Source of the DNA: Streptomyces sp. NRRL F-6492
Lineage (GTDB): Bacteria > Actinomycetota > Actinomycetes > Streptomycetales > Streptomycetaceae
Direction: 5' to 3'
NCBI RefSeq assembly: GCF_001280125.1
Contig: NZ_LGEG01000160.1
Coordinates: 17,947 to 81,946 of the forward strand
DNA: 64,000 bases
The translations under genes and the position numbers were made by a program. This document shows positions 45,144 to 54,367 of the stretch, one piece after another. Under the pieces are notes generated by a model that did not search any database, had not been told where the DNA came from, and saw only the letters and a list, made by a program, of their open reading frames with translations. Position 1 is the first letter of the stretch, and every line of letters starts with the position of its first letter.

Positions 45144-48128
45144 TCAGCCCCGAGGCCGGGCCAGGTACTCCTGCCGCAGGGCGTCGAGGACCTGCGCCGC
45201 CCCGGGGTGGCCCGCCTTCCGGCAGCGCGCCGCCGCCGTCGTCAGCCGGGCGATCGCCTCGTTGGTCCGGCCGAGCCCATTCCCCTCGACCAGGGCGGCG
45301 AACCGCACCGCCTCGGCCCTCGGCAGCTCGCCGTGCTCCCCGCCCTCCTCGTGGAGGCCGATCGCGGCCTCCGCCTCGGCCAGGGCCTCCTCGAAGCGCT
45401 CCGCCTCCGTCAGGACCCGGGCCCTGCGGTAGTGCACCTCGCCGCGCTCGTACCAGACGGCGAAGTCCTCGGTGTCCGCCGGCACGGCGTCCAGGACCGC
45501 GTCGCCCCGCACCAGGTGCGCGAGCGCGTCCTCCACGCCCTCGGCCCCCCGGGCCGCCGCCGTGAGCCGGGCGAACTCGCGCGTCATCCGCGCGATCAGG
45601 GGCGGGTTCGGCGCCTCGTCGTGCGCGGCGAGGGCACGCTCGTACGCGGTGTCCGCCGCCTCCCACCGGTCGGCGAGGGCCAGCGCGATCGCCGTGTCCG
45701 CCGTCACCAGGGTGCGGATCGGGGCGTCGTCCTCCCACCCGGCGACCGTGCCCGCGAGCCGCAGGAACTCCTCCGCCGACGGCAGGTACTCCTCCAGCTC
45801 CCGCAGTCCCCGCGCCAGGGACAGCCGGATCTGGGCCACCATCCGCTCGTTCAGCGCGGCGGCCGACTCCTCGGAGAGGAGCGACTCCAGGACCGCCACG
45901 GCGTCCGCCTGCCGCCCCGACTCCACCAGGACGTCGGCCAGTTGGAGCCGTACGCCCGCGGCCTCCTCGTGCTCCCCGTCCCCGTCGAACCGCGCGGCCG
46001 CCTCGGAGAGGTGGCGCACGGCCCCGGCGTGGTCCCCGAGGTGCGAGGACGCGTGACCGAGCAGGGAGTACGTCGGAGCCAGCGGGAAGTCCGCGTCGTC
46101 GTACCGCACCGCGTCCGCGAGCGCCCGGTGCAGCAGCTCCGCCGCTTCCGCCGGTTCCTGCCGGGACAGCATGACCTGGGCCAGCAGGGCGCGCGGCCGC
46201 GAGCCCCGCCAGGGCCGGTCCGAGGCCTCGACGTCCACGAGGGCCGCGCGCAGCTCCGCCTCGGCGAGGGCGACGTCGCCCCGGCGGCCGGCCACGTCCG
46301 CGACGAACTGGCGCGCGTTGGCCGCCTGGTGGGGCACGCCCAGGCGCTCCGCCTCGGCGCGCAGCGCCCCCACGGCCCGCTCGAACCGCTCCGGAACGGG
46401 ACCGGACTCCTCCGGCTCCCGCCGCATCGTCTCCTGGTAGGCCGCGTAGGCGGCGGAGTACAGCACGGTGAGGTGGGCGAGGACGCGGTCCGCCGCCACG
46501 TCGGCCCCGGCCGCGGTCTCGGCGTCGCCCGGCTTCCCGCCGGTCAGCGGCGCCTCGTCCTTCAGGAGCTCCGCCTCGCGCAGGATCCCGTCGAGACGGA
46601 CCCGGGCCGCCTCGTCGCGCTCGGCGTCGGCGTCGTCCTCGCCGGTCGTCCACGCGAGGGCCCTGGCCCGGGCGGCGAGGGCCTGCCACGGCATCCCGAG
46701 CTCCTCGTAGAGCCCGGCGGCCGTCTCCAGCTCGGCGCCGCTCCCGGTGTTCTCCTCCCGCTGCCTGAGCCGGTACGCGCGCTCCTCGGCGAGCTCGGCC
46801 CGCAGCAGGTCCTCCGGTCCGAGCCGGTCGTCGTGCGGGGCCGGGCCGTCCGCGAGCCGCTCGGCGATCCGGGCCCACAGCCGGGTGTTCCCGGGGTGGC
46901 CGAGGCGGGCCAGGCGCCGTGCCTCGGACACCAGGGCGACGAAGTCCTCCGGGACCTCGGGCGCCCCGGAACCGGTGGCGGTGGCGGCCGCCGGGACCGC
47001 GCCCGCGGGGGTACGGGCGGGGGCGGCCGTCCGCAGCCCGAGCGGCAGCGGCTCGTCCAGGAGCGGACGCCGGGCCAGGCGCTCGCGGCGCCGGTCCCCG
47101 ACGGCGGTGGTGCCGTTGCGCGCGTCGAAGGCGGCGGCGAGCCGGTCCGCCTCGGCGCGCACGTGGGCGAGGAGTTCGTCCGCGGTCCAGTTCCGCCCCG
47201 GCGGCCCGGCGACGGGCGTCTCCCCGTGGCCGTCCTCCGCGAGGCGGGCGAGCAGCACCTCCACGCCGGTCAGGAAGCCCAGGCGGTCCAGCGGCGCGCC
47301 GGTCGCCTCGAACAGGGGGCGGTTCTCCGCGAGGACCTCGAGACCCCGGCCCTCGTTGCGCGAGAGCGCGCAGAACTCCAGGTGCAGGCCGACCTCGTGC
47401 TGCATGCCGGTGCTGCCCCGGACCCGCCGGTAGCCGGTGAGGTGGTGGGAGCGGGCCTCGTCCGCACGGCCCGCGCGCAGCAGCGGCAGCAGGGCGCGCG
47501 CCTGGCTCATCTGCGGCTCCTCGGAGCAGCTCTGCTCACCCTCCAGGACGGGCCGCCAGACGTCGAGGGCCCCGGCGTCGTCGCCCGCCGCCACCCGGTG
47601 CCAGGCGTGGTGCCGGGTCTCGCAGGCCTCGCAGTCGCTCAGCTCGGTGCGGGGCCGGGTGGCCCACAGGTCGTAGGCGTCGTCGACGCCCGTGCCGGTG
47701 TGGGCGGCCACGTGGTGGCGCATCGCCGCCACCGGCTGCATGCCGTGCCCGGCCTCCTCGTACCGCTCCTTCATCGTGTCGATCCAGCCCCGCACGGTGG
47801 CGAGGGGCATCTCCGGCACCTGGAGCAGGGACGTCGTCACCCACTTGAACCGCCAGAAGACCTGGTGGGCCTCCCACTGGCTGAAGGACTTCGGGGCGGT
47901 GTCCCACAGCTTGAGCAGCCGGGCGAAGACCACGGGGGACTTGCGCTGCTCGCCGGTGAACTCGTACGCCGTCATCAGCTCCAGGAGGGCCGTGACGAGG
48001 GTGTCGGGCTCGTCGAAGACCTCGGCGGCCTCGACGAGCTCCTCGGCCGTGACGGTCCGCTGCGTGCCGTGGGGGCGGTCGTGGTTCTCGCGCAGCGCCT
48101 CGACGACGGCCTCGGGCGTGTCCAGCAT
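45144..48128 (-). CDS. Large TPR-rich protein coupled to the HSP90-family gene
   Basis: A 994-aa cytoplasmic, helical, acidic and alanine-rich protein. Repeated motifs such as ALVDVEASDRPWRGSRPRAL, PTYSLLGHASSHLGDHAGAV and EALAEAEAAIGLHEEGGEHG indicate several TPR-like units in the C-terminal 450 residues. An N-terminal Cys/His cluster (DCEACETRHHAWH) could bind a metal. The ATG follows directly on the TAG of the HSP90-family gene (TAGATG), so translation is coupled. Eukaryotic HSP90 works with TPR co-chaperones; this pair suggests an analogous client-loading role, which is inference. No transmembrane segments. Confidence 0.75.
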   Translation of the reverse strand: MLDTPEAVVEALRENHDRPHGTQRTVTAEELVEAAEVFDEPDTLVTALLELMTAYEFTGEQRKSPVVFARLLKLWDTAPKSFSQWEAHQVFWRFKWVTTSLLQVPEMPLATVRGWIDTMKERYEEAGHGMQPVAAMRHHVAAHTGTGVDDAYDLWATRPRTELSDCEACETRHHAWHRVAAGDDAGALDVWRPVLEGEQSCSEEPQMSQARALLPLLRAGRADEARSHHLTGYRRVRGSTGMQHEVGLHLEFCALSRNEGRGLEVLAENRPLFEATGAPLDRLGFLTGVEVLLARLAEDGHGETPVAGPPGRNWTADELLAHVRAEADRLAAAFDARNGTTAVGDRRRERLARRPLLDEPLPLGLRTAAPARTPAGAVPAAATATGSGAPEVPEDFVALVSEARRLARLGHPGNTRLWARIAERLADGPAPHDDRLGPEDLLRAELAEERAYRLRQREENTGSGAELETAAGLYEELGMPWQALAARARALAWTTGEDDADAERDEAARVRLDGILREAELLKDEAPLTGGKPGDAETAAGADVAADRVLAHLTVLYSAAYAAYQETMRREPEESGPVPERFERAVGALRAEAERLGVPHQAANARQFVADVAGRRGDVALAEAELRAALVDVEASDRPWRGSRPRALLAQVMLSRQEPAEAAELLHRALADAVRYDDADFPLAPTYSLLGHASSHLGDHAGAVRHLSEAAARFDGDGEHEEAAGVRLQLADVLVESGRQADAVAVLESLLSEESAAALNERMVAQIRLSLARGLRELEEYLPSAEEFLRLAGTVAGWEDDAPIRTLVTADTAIALALADRWEAADTAYERALAAHDEAPNPPLIARMTREFARLTAAARGAEGVEDALAHLVRGDAVLDAVPADTEDFAVWYERGEVHYRRARVLTEAERFEEALAEAEAAIGLHEEGGEHGELPRAEAVRFAALVEGNGLGRTNEAIARLTTAAARCRKAGHPGAAQVLDALRQEYLARPRG

Positions 48129-49991
48129 CTACAGTTCCTTCCGGGGCTCGGAGCCGGGTGCCGCCGCGTCCGGACGGTGCATGGCGTGGGTCAGCAGGCC
48201 GATGAAGGCCCGGTTGAGCAGGGCGCTCTCGCTCGCCCGCAGCGGACGGCGGCTGAGCAGCAGCGCCTGGCCGTAGAGGGCCTCGGCGGTGGTCACGGCG
48301 AGCCCGCGCTCGCTGATCGTGATCGCCTGGCGGACCAGCGGGTTGAGGTGGTTCAGGACGAGCTGCGCGCGCGGGGTCTCGTGGCGCAGCGAGCCGAGGA
48401 TGTCGGCCCACAGGCCGTCGCTGTCGGCGGCCAGGCCCGCCCGGGTCCGCTCGTGGCGCGCCTCCCGGTTGTCGAGGAGCAGCGCGGGCGCGGTGACCGG
48501 CTGGAAGTCGCGCAGCACGACGTCGCAGTCGTGGACGCCGATCGTCTCCCGGGCGACCGCGAGGAAGGCCGCCGCCCGCAGCTCGGCGGTGGGGTCCACG
48601 GCGTCCAGGTGCGCGGTGACCGTGGCCGGGTCCAGGTCGGTGACGGACGTGCCCGGCCGGATCTCGGGCAGCCGGTGCACCAGGTCGCGGTCGTAGGTGT
48701 AGCCGCCGTTGACGACGCCCAGGCCGGCCGCCGCCGCGATGGGGGCGACCTGGCGGAACTCCTCGACGCTCCGGGTGACCAGGACCGTCGGATGGGTCCG
48801 TACGAACTCCTCCAGGGTCACGTTGCCGTCGGTGGTCTCGAACGGCAGCCACGGCAGGACGACCCGCAGCAGCTCGTCGTCGTAGCGGGCGAGCGCCTTG
48901 ACCGCGAGGTGGTGGGTGTCGATGAAGCGGTGCAGGAGCGACGGGTCGCTGGCGGCGAGCCCGGTGAGCCAGTCGCGGATCCGGTCGCCCAGGGCGTCCC
49001 GTACGGCGGACAGCGTGCCGTCCTCGTACAGTGACTCGCGCGACGCGGTGGGCCGCAGGCTGGTCGTGTCGACCACGCAGCGCACGAAGAACGCCCACTC
49101 CGGGAGGAGTTCGGGTGCCTTGTCGGTGAGCAGCATGCCCTTGAGGTGCACCCGGTGCCCCGCGCGCTGCGCCGGGCTGACGGCCGTCGGCAGCACGTAC
49201 GCGACGCCGCGCAGACCGGCCGCCGGCAGGTCGAGCTCGATGCTGTCGAGCGGCGTGAAGTCGAACAGGTCGCGGCAGTAAGCGGTGAGGGCTTCGCGGC
49301 GGGCCAGCGGGGAGCGGTGGCTCCGCTCCCACGGCGGCGCCTCGTTGATCCGGTGCTCCTCGCCCCGGGAGTCGACGACGGTCACCTCGTGCCGCAGGAG
49401 GCCGCCGTAGTGCCGGGCGAGGGAGACGACCTGCCCCGGGCTCGTCCACTCGGCGTTGTCGGCGCGCGGCACGAGCCGGACGGTGGTGCCCGGCTCGGGC
49501 ACCTCCGAGGCGGGCAGGGTCCGGATGGTGTAGCGGCCGTCGGAGTGGCCGCGCCACTCGACGGCGGGCGCCGACGGGTCCGAGGCGGACCGGCTGACCA
49601 CGGTGATCTCGTCGGCCACGACGAAGCAGGCGAGCAGCCCGATGCCGAACTGGCCGATGAACTCCCCGCGGGCGGCGTCGAGCCCGGCGCCGTCCAGGGC
49701 GCCGTCGGCGGTCCGCTTGGAGCTGCGCCCGATGGTGGCCAGGAACCGGTGGACGTCGGCCTCGGTCAGACCGACGCCGGTGTCCGTGACGGTGAGCACG
49801 TCACCGGTGCGGACCGTGATGGCGCCGGGCGCGTCGGGGTCGAGCGCCTGCCGGGCCGTGATGGCGTCCACGGCGTTCTGGAGCAGCTCGCGCAGATAGA
49901 CGCGGGGGCTGGAGTAGAGGTGGTGGGAGAGCAGGTCGACCAGACCGCGCAGGTCGACCTGGAAGGTGTGCGCTGACTCGGAAGGAGACAC
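48129..49991 (-). CDS. HSP90-family protein (HtpG-like)
   Basis: A 620-aa GHKL ATPase related to HtpG. The N-terminal ATP site has YLRELLQNAVDA (Glu35, Asn39), VTDTGVGL (Asp70, Gly72) and GQFGIGLLA (113-121). The middle domain includes RVHLKGMLLTDKAPELLPEW and the conserved-Arg region SLRPTASRESLYEDGTLSAV. The dimerisation domain is shorter and divergent. It belongs to an actinobacterial HSP90-like group annotated separately from canonical HtpG. GTG start; upstream is a hairpin-rich repeat. The coupled TPR gene is the likely functional partner. Confidence 0.88.
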   Translation of the reverse strand: MSPSESAHTFQVDLRGLVDLLSHHLYSSPRVYLRELLQNAVDAITARQALDPDAPGAITVRTGDVLTVTDTGVGLTEADVHRFLATIGRSSKRTADGALDGAGLDAARGEFIGQFGIGLLACFVVADEITVVSRSASDPSAPAVEWRGHSDGRYTIRTLPASEVPEPGTTVRLVPRADNAEWTSPGQVVSLARHYGGLLRHEVTVVDSRGEEHRINEAPPWERSHRSPLARREALTAYCRDLFDFTPLDSIELDLPAAGLRGVAYVLPTAVSPAQRAGHRVHLKGMLLTDKAPELLPEWAFFVRCVVDTTSLRPTASRESLYEDGTLSAVRDALGDRIRDWLTGLAASDPSLLHRFIDTHHLAVKALARYDDELLRVVLPWLPFETTDGNVTLEEFVRTHPTVLVTRSVEEFRQVAPIAAAAGLGVVNGGYTYDRDLVHRLPEIRPGTSVTDLDPATVTAHLDAVDPTAELRAAAFLAVARETIGVHDCDVVLRDFQPVTAPALLLDNREARHERTRAGLAADSDGLWADILGSLRHETPRAQLVLNHLNPLVRQAITISERGLAVTTAEALYGQALLLSRRPLRASESALLNRAFIGLLTHAMHRPDAAAPGSEPRKEL

Positions 49992-50095
49992 CCGGTGAAG
50001 TCTTTCGGTGAACGCGCCCGCGACGACGGGCGGGAGGAAGAAAGGGGGAAGGAAGGGGACGAAGGGTTACGCGGAGGGGCGGAGGCGGTGGAACC

Positions 50096-50172
50096 GGCCG
50101 CCGGTCTCGTGCGGCCGCCGGTCTCGTACGGACGGCGGCCTTTACGGCCGCCGGTCTCGTACGGACGGCGGT
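50096..50172. repeat. Direct/inverted repeats GCCGCCGGTCTCGT-ACGGACGGCGG
   Basis: GCCGCCGGTCTCGT occurs three times at about 33-bp or shorter spacing; the second and third copies continue ACGGACGGCGG and fold back as hairpins. They lie between the upstream conserved gene and the HSP90-family gene and may end the former's transcript. Confidence 0.65.
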
Positions 50173-50201
50173 CCGTTGCGGGACCCGGTCGCCCCGCCGG
50201 T

Positions 50202-51179
50202 TCAGCGGCCGACCGCCGACCGCAGCTCGCGGTAGGCCGCGACGGGGTCGGAGCCGTTCACGTAGGACCAGGGGAACTCGCTGACCCGCCCCTCGGTGGC
50301 CCGGAAGCACTCCCGGGCGGCCTCGCGGTCCGCGGCGAGCGAGAAGGCCAGGGCGAAGCTGTTGAGCACCTGGACCCAGCCGTTCCGGCGGACGAAGTCC
50401 GGGTGCCGGTACGAGTGGTCCGCCGCCTCGTTCAGGGAGGCGGCCACCTCGGGCCGGCGGACGTAGGCGGCGTCCTGACCGGAGTCGAGGGAGAGCCACT
50501 CCTCCAGGTGCGCGACCGCGACGAGCTGGCCGAGCGGCGTGCCGCCCGGGGCGTTCAGCATGGACGTGCGCGCGAAGGCGTGCATCTCCTCGTGCGAACC
50601 GCCCCACTTCCGGCACACCTGCTGCAACTGCTGCTGGTGCGCCTCCAGGTGGTGCGGGGCGCGCCGCACGGTCGCCTCGAACCGGCGCCGCGCGACCTCC
50701 TGTCCGACCTCCAGACCGCGCCCGCTGACCTGGAGGCAGTACCAGGGCGAGGCCCAGCCCGGCTCGATCTCGGCCGCCTCGTACAGCCACCGCTCGGCCG
50801 TGCGCAGCCGCTCGTGGAAGACCTCGAACTGCTCCCGCGAGACGTCCTTGGCGCGGGCCGAGGTCCGGGCCTCCCAGCCCCAGCTGACGTGCCGGAGGCC
50901 CGCCACGAGCCGGGGCAGCGCCGCCCCCGGCTCGGCCTCGATCACCCCGGTGATCCACTTCTCGACCCCGGCGGTGTCGCAGACGGTCCACAGGAGGTCC
51001 GTCCGGCCCTCGTCCTCGGGACGCGCTTCGAGCACCTCCCGCACGCCGGCCCAGTCCGCCGCGGCGGCGGCCTCCTTCAGGCGGAGCACCCCGGGATCGT
51101 CCGAGTCCTTCTCCAGCCGCGCGACGGGCCGGCCCGCCCTCTTCCCCAGCGTGAGCCCCCAGCCACGGAGCAACGCCAT
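50202..51179 (-). CDS. Conserved protein of unknown function, TPR-like helical
   Basis: A 325-aa soluble helical protein starting MALLRGWGLTLGKRAGRPVA. Segments such as TAERWLYEAAEIEPGWASPW and FEATVRRAPHHLEAHQQQLQ resemble TPR-type bookkeeping helices. I do not recognise a named family. It lies upstream of the HSP90/TPR pair on the same strand but is separated by hairpin repeats. It may be part of the same chaperone-associated locus. Confidence 0.65.
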   Translation of the reverse strand: MALLRGWGLTLGKRAGRPVARLEKDSDDPGVLRLKEAAAAADWAGVREVLEARPEDEGRTDLLWTVCDTAGVEKWITGVIEAEPGAALPRLVAGLRHVSWGWEARTSARAKDVSREQFEVFHERLRTAERWLYEAAEIEPGWASPWYCLQVSGRGLEVGQEVARRRFEATVRRAPHHLEAHQQQLQQVCRKWGGSHEEMHAFARTSMLNAPGGTPLGQLVAVAHLEEWLSLDSGQDAAYVRRPEVAASLNEAADHSYRHPDFVRRNGWVQVLNSFALAFSLAADREAARECFRATEGRVSEFPWSYVNGSDPVAAYRELRSAVGR

Positions 51180-51204
51180 GTCCCCACCCCTTGTTCCGTA
51201 CGAA

Positions 51205-51231
51205 CGGGGCGGTCAGTGATCACCCGCCCCG
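51205..51231. terminator. Hairpin below the MFS gene
   Basis: CGGGGCGG pairs with CCGCCCCG around an 11-nt loop, about 80 bp beyond the minus-strand stop of the MFS gene. It probably ends the biosynthetic operon transcript. Confidence 0.5.
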
Positions 51232-51307
51232 TGGAGGTAGTGACTATCACGCGCGTACGACAATCGCACATCCGTTTACCCGGGGGCCGGGCCGGGTCCC
51301 CCGCCGC

Positions 51308-52597
51308 TCAGCCGTCCGCGACCGCCCGGTCCGCCCCGGAGGGCTTGTCCGGTGCCCGGCGCAGCGCCCGGACGGCGGGGACGGCGAGCATGGCCGCGAT
51401 GCACACGAGGCCCATGACGGAGGAGAAGAGCAGCACCCGGTCGGCGCCCACGGACTCGGCCGCCGGACCGGCCAGGGCCCGGCCCACCGGGATGACCATG
51501 ATGGACCCGGCGACGTCGTAGGCCGAGACGCGGCTCAGGACGGCCAGCGGGATGTGGGACTGCACGCTCGTCGCCCACATGACGCCCCAGAAGGCGAACC
51601 CGCAGCCCGCCAGGACGCCTGTGACGGCCGTGAGGGTGAACGACCAGCCCAGGGCGGGGGCCAGGGGGTTGAGGGAGAAGAAGAACATGGCGCACGCGCC
51701 CGCGACGAGCGGCCGCCGGGGCCGCACCCGCATCCCGAGCAGCCCGCCCACGATCGTGCCCGCGCCGTCGGCGGAGGCGATCCAGCCGTACCCGTCGGCG
51801 CCGTGCTGCTCGGTGAGGAGCGCGGCGCCCAGCGGCAGGGCCGGGCCGAAGACGAACAGGCCGTAGACGGCCCACACGGCGATGACGCCCCACAGCCAGG
51901 AACGGGACCGGAACTCGTGCCAGCCCGTGGCGAGCCGCTGCCAGATCGGCTCGCCGCTCTCGTCCCGCGCCGTGCCCAGCCTCCGCAGCGGCGCGAGGCC
52001 CAGGGCACTGCACGCGTAGAACGCCGCGATCACCAGGAAGGAGCCGGCCACGTCCCAGTACGCCACGAGGAGACCGGCCAGGCCGGGGCCGAGCAGGGTG
52101 CAGATCGACTCCGAGATCCGCAGCAGCGCGTTGGCCCGCTGGATGTCCTCGGCGACCCGCGGCACCAGGCTCGCCAGACCGGGCTGGAACATCGCGGTCG
52201 CCGCGCCGCTGACCGCGAGCAGCGCCATGACGTGCCACAGCCGTACGTCCCCGAGGGCGAGCAGCCCCGCGAGGGCGAGCATGGCCACCATGCGCACCAC
52301 GTCCGCGCCGACCATCATCACCTGCGGGGTGAACCGGTCGGCGAGGACGCCGCCGAAGAGCACCAGCAGGACGATCGGCGCCATCCACGCGGCCAGCGCG
52401 TACCCCACCCCGGAGGCCCCGTACCCCGCGCCGAGCACGGCGGTGGTCAGCGAGACCATCAGCATGCCGTCGGCGAGCAGCGAGGTGCCGCGGGCGGTGA
52501 AGAAGAGCCGGAAGCGGCCCGAACGCCACGGGCTGGGCGGGGAGTCGGGCTCCCGCTCCACGGGCGCGTCGTCGGTCGTCACGTCGTTCGTCGTCAT
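51308..52597 (-). CDS. MFS transporter (last gene of the biosynthetic operon)
   Basis: A 429-aa major facilitator protein with about 11-12 hydrophobic helices. The loop between helices 2 and 3 reads FGGVLADRFTPQVMMVGADV, the typical GxLADRx-R motif. It resembles the MFS_3/enterobactin-exporter-like group often found in natural-product clusters. The ATG overlaps the stop of the condensation-domain gene (ATGA), so it is translated with it. Export of the cluster product, or self-resistance, is the likely role. Confidence 0.9.
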   Translation of the reverse strand: MTTNDVTTDDAPVEREPDSPPSPWRSGRFRLFFTARGTSLLADGMLMVSLTTAVLGAGYGASGVGYALAAWMAPIVLLVLFGGVLADRFTPQVMMVGADVVRMVAMLALAGLLALGDVRLWHVMALLAVSGAATAMFQPGLASLVPRVAEDIQRANALLRISESICTLLGPGLAGLLVAYWDVAGSFLVIAAFYACSALGLAPLRRLGTARDESGEPIWQRLATGWHEFRSRSWLWGVIAVWAVYGLFVFGPALPLGAALLTEQHGADGYGWIASADGAGTIVGGLLGMRVRPRRPLVAGACAMFFFSLNPLAPALGWSFTLTAVTGVLAGCGFAFWGVMWATSVQSHIPLAVLSRVSAYDVAGSIMVIPVGRALAGPAAESVGADRVLLFSSVMGLVCIAAMLAVPAVRALRRAPDKPSGADRAVADG

Positions 52598-54321
52598 GTC
52601 GGATCCGCCGGAGTCCGGCCGTTCCCTTCGGTGAGGATGTGCTGCCGGAGCCACGCGTCCGTCCGGTCCGCCCGCTCCGGCGGGCCCTGGACGATCACGT
52701 ACCGGCGGGGGGCGAGGACCCCGGGACGGCCCGGGAGGACGCGCATCAGCGCGGCGTGGGCCTCCGCCGGGGTCGGAGGGGCGCCGCCGGAGGCGACGAA
52801 CGCGGTGAGGCCTTCCCCGGTCCCGTCCCGCGCGACGTGCACGGGCACGCCTCCGAGGGCGCCGCCCAGGGCGTCCGCCACGGCCCGCGGCGACACCCAG
52901 GAGCCGTCCACCCGGACCCAGTCCGGGCCGCGCTCCACCGGGCGGACCCCCGTCACCCCGGTCAGCGGGGCGAGCGGCACGTCGTCCTCGGCGGCCGCCT
53001 CCAGGAGCCGTACGAGACCGGTCAGGAAGCCCTCCGCCTCGCCCGGGGCGAACAGCGCGGGATCGGCCCACAGACCGATCCGCAGCAGGGGCGCCGTCTC
53101 GTGGACGAAGGCGAGGAGACGGGTCGGCAGGACCTGGGACGGGCCGCGGCCCAGATCGAGCTCCGGCCCGTCCGGCTCCGGTCCGCCGGTCCCCGGCAGG
53201 GCGCTCACGTCGTTGAAGACCACGTCCCGCGCGAACCGGCTGCCCCGCTCGAAGGTCGTCCGGTCGATCATCTCCCACAGGGCGACCGCGTCGAACCGGC
53301 TGTGCCGGTAGGCGTCGAGCGCCGCCCCCCACGCCTTGGCGAGCAGCGCGTCGAAGGACGGCACCCGGACGTCGAGGGCGAGCAGCGCGTCCTGCGACAC
53401 GGTGTTCACCGAGCGGGCGAGCCGGTCGTGGAAGCGGTTGGAGGTCGGGACGGCGGCGACGCAGGAGTCCTGGCCGGTCCGGTGGGCGACCAGCGCGCAC
53501 CAGGCCGTGAGCAGCACCGTGGACGGCAGTCCGCCGGTGCGCTCCGCCACCCGGGCGAGGGCCCGCGCGCCCCGCAGGGACCGGAGCGTCACCTCCGGCG
53601 TGTCGACCTCGGTGCCCTCGGCGCCCGGCCCGTCGAACATGGCCTGGGGGCCGGTGCGGATGATCCGCTCCCAGTACCGCAGGGACGCCGCCGACCTGCG
53701 GAGCCCGGCCGGGGCCGCCTCCTCGGCGGCGAGGTCCAGCGGGGTGAAGGCGGTCTGCGGCGGCAGGGGTCCACCGGCCAGCAGGGCCAGCCAGTCCTCC
53801 TCCAGGACGGCGAGGGCGCTGACGTCCGTCACGGCGTGACTCGCCGCCAGGGCGACGAAGACCGGCGCGCCGGCCGCGGTGACGAGGGAGATCCGCAGGC
53901 CGAAGTCCCGGTCGAGGCGAAAGCGTTCGGCGCGGGCCCGGCGGGCCACCGCGTCGGCGTACCGTCCGGCGTCCGGGGGGAGCGCGTCGTGGTCGAGGAC
54001 GGTGACCGTGAACTCCCCCTCGGCCGCCACGACCTGCTCGCGGGGCACGGCGCCCGCCCCGTGCGGGAACGTGGTGCGCAGCGCCTCGTGCCGTACGACC
54101 AGGGCGCGCAGGGCGTCGATCACCGCGTCCGTCCGGGTCCCTGAGGGCACCGGCCACACGGCGTGGATGTTGATGTGCGCGGGCTCGTCCCGCAGCATGC
54201 ACCGGATCATGTTGGCCTGGCCCAGGGTGACCGGGCCCCGGCGCTCCTCGCCGCCCATGTGGGCGACGGTGACGGTGCGGGTCTTCGCCGGGCGCGGGAG
54301 GTCCCGCTCGTACGCGGTCAC
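52594..54321 (-). CDS. Stand-alone NRPS condensation-domain protein
   Basis: About 575 aa from a GTG at 54321; ATG 54258 is an alternative. Residues about 30-450 look like a condensation domain: RGPVTLGQANMIRCMLRDEP, VVRHEALRTTF, and the active-site region AASHAVTDVSALAVLEEDWL. The HHxxxDG motif appears as SHAVTDV: the second His (His162) and the Asp (166) are kept, while the first His and the Gly are replaced. RFARDVVFNDVSALPG matches a later C-domain core motif. It could form an amide or ester from the carrier-bound amino acid and a soluble partner. It overlaps the MFS start and follows the DUF6271 gene by 46 bp. Confidence 0.8.
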   Translation of the reverse strand: MTAYERDLPRPAKTRTVTVAHMGGEERRGPVTLGQANMIRCMLRDEPAHINIHAVWPVPSGTRTDAVIDALRALVVRHEALRTTFPHGAGAVPREQVVAAEGEFTVTVLDHDALPPDAGRYADAVARRARAERFRLDRDFGLRISLVTAAGAPVFVALAASHAVTDVSALAVLEEDWLALLAGGPLPPQTAFTPLDLAAEEAAPAGLRRSAASLRYWERIIRTGPQAMFDGPGAEGTEVDTPEVTLRSLRGARALARVAERTGGLPSTVLLTAWCALVAHRTGQDSCVAAVPTSNRFHDRLARSVNTVSQDALLALDVRVPSFDALLAKAWGAALDAYRHSRFDAVALWEMIDRTTFERGSRFARDVVFNDVSALPGTGGPEPDGPELDLGRGPSQVLPTRLLAFVHETAPLLRIGLWADPALFAPGEAEGFLTGLVRLLEAAAEDDVPLAPLTGVTGVRPVERGPDWVRVDGSWVSPRAVADALGGALGGVPVHVARDGTGEGLTAFVASGGAPPTPAEAHAALMRVLPGRPGVLAPRRYVIVQGPPERADRTDAWLRQHILTEGNGRTPADPT

Positions 54322-54367
54322 GGGGCGGCCACCGCCCCGGGCCGGGGGAGGGGCCGTGGACGGCGGC

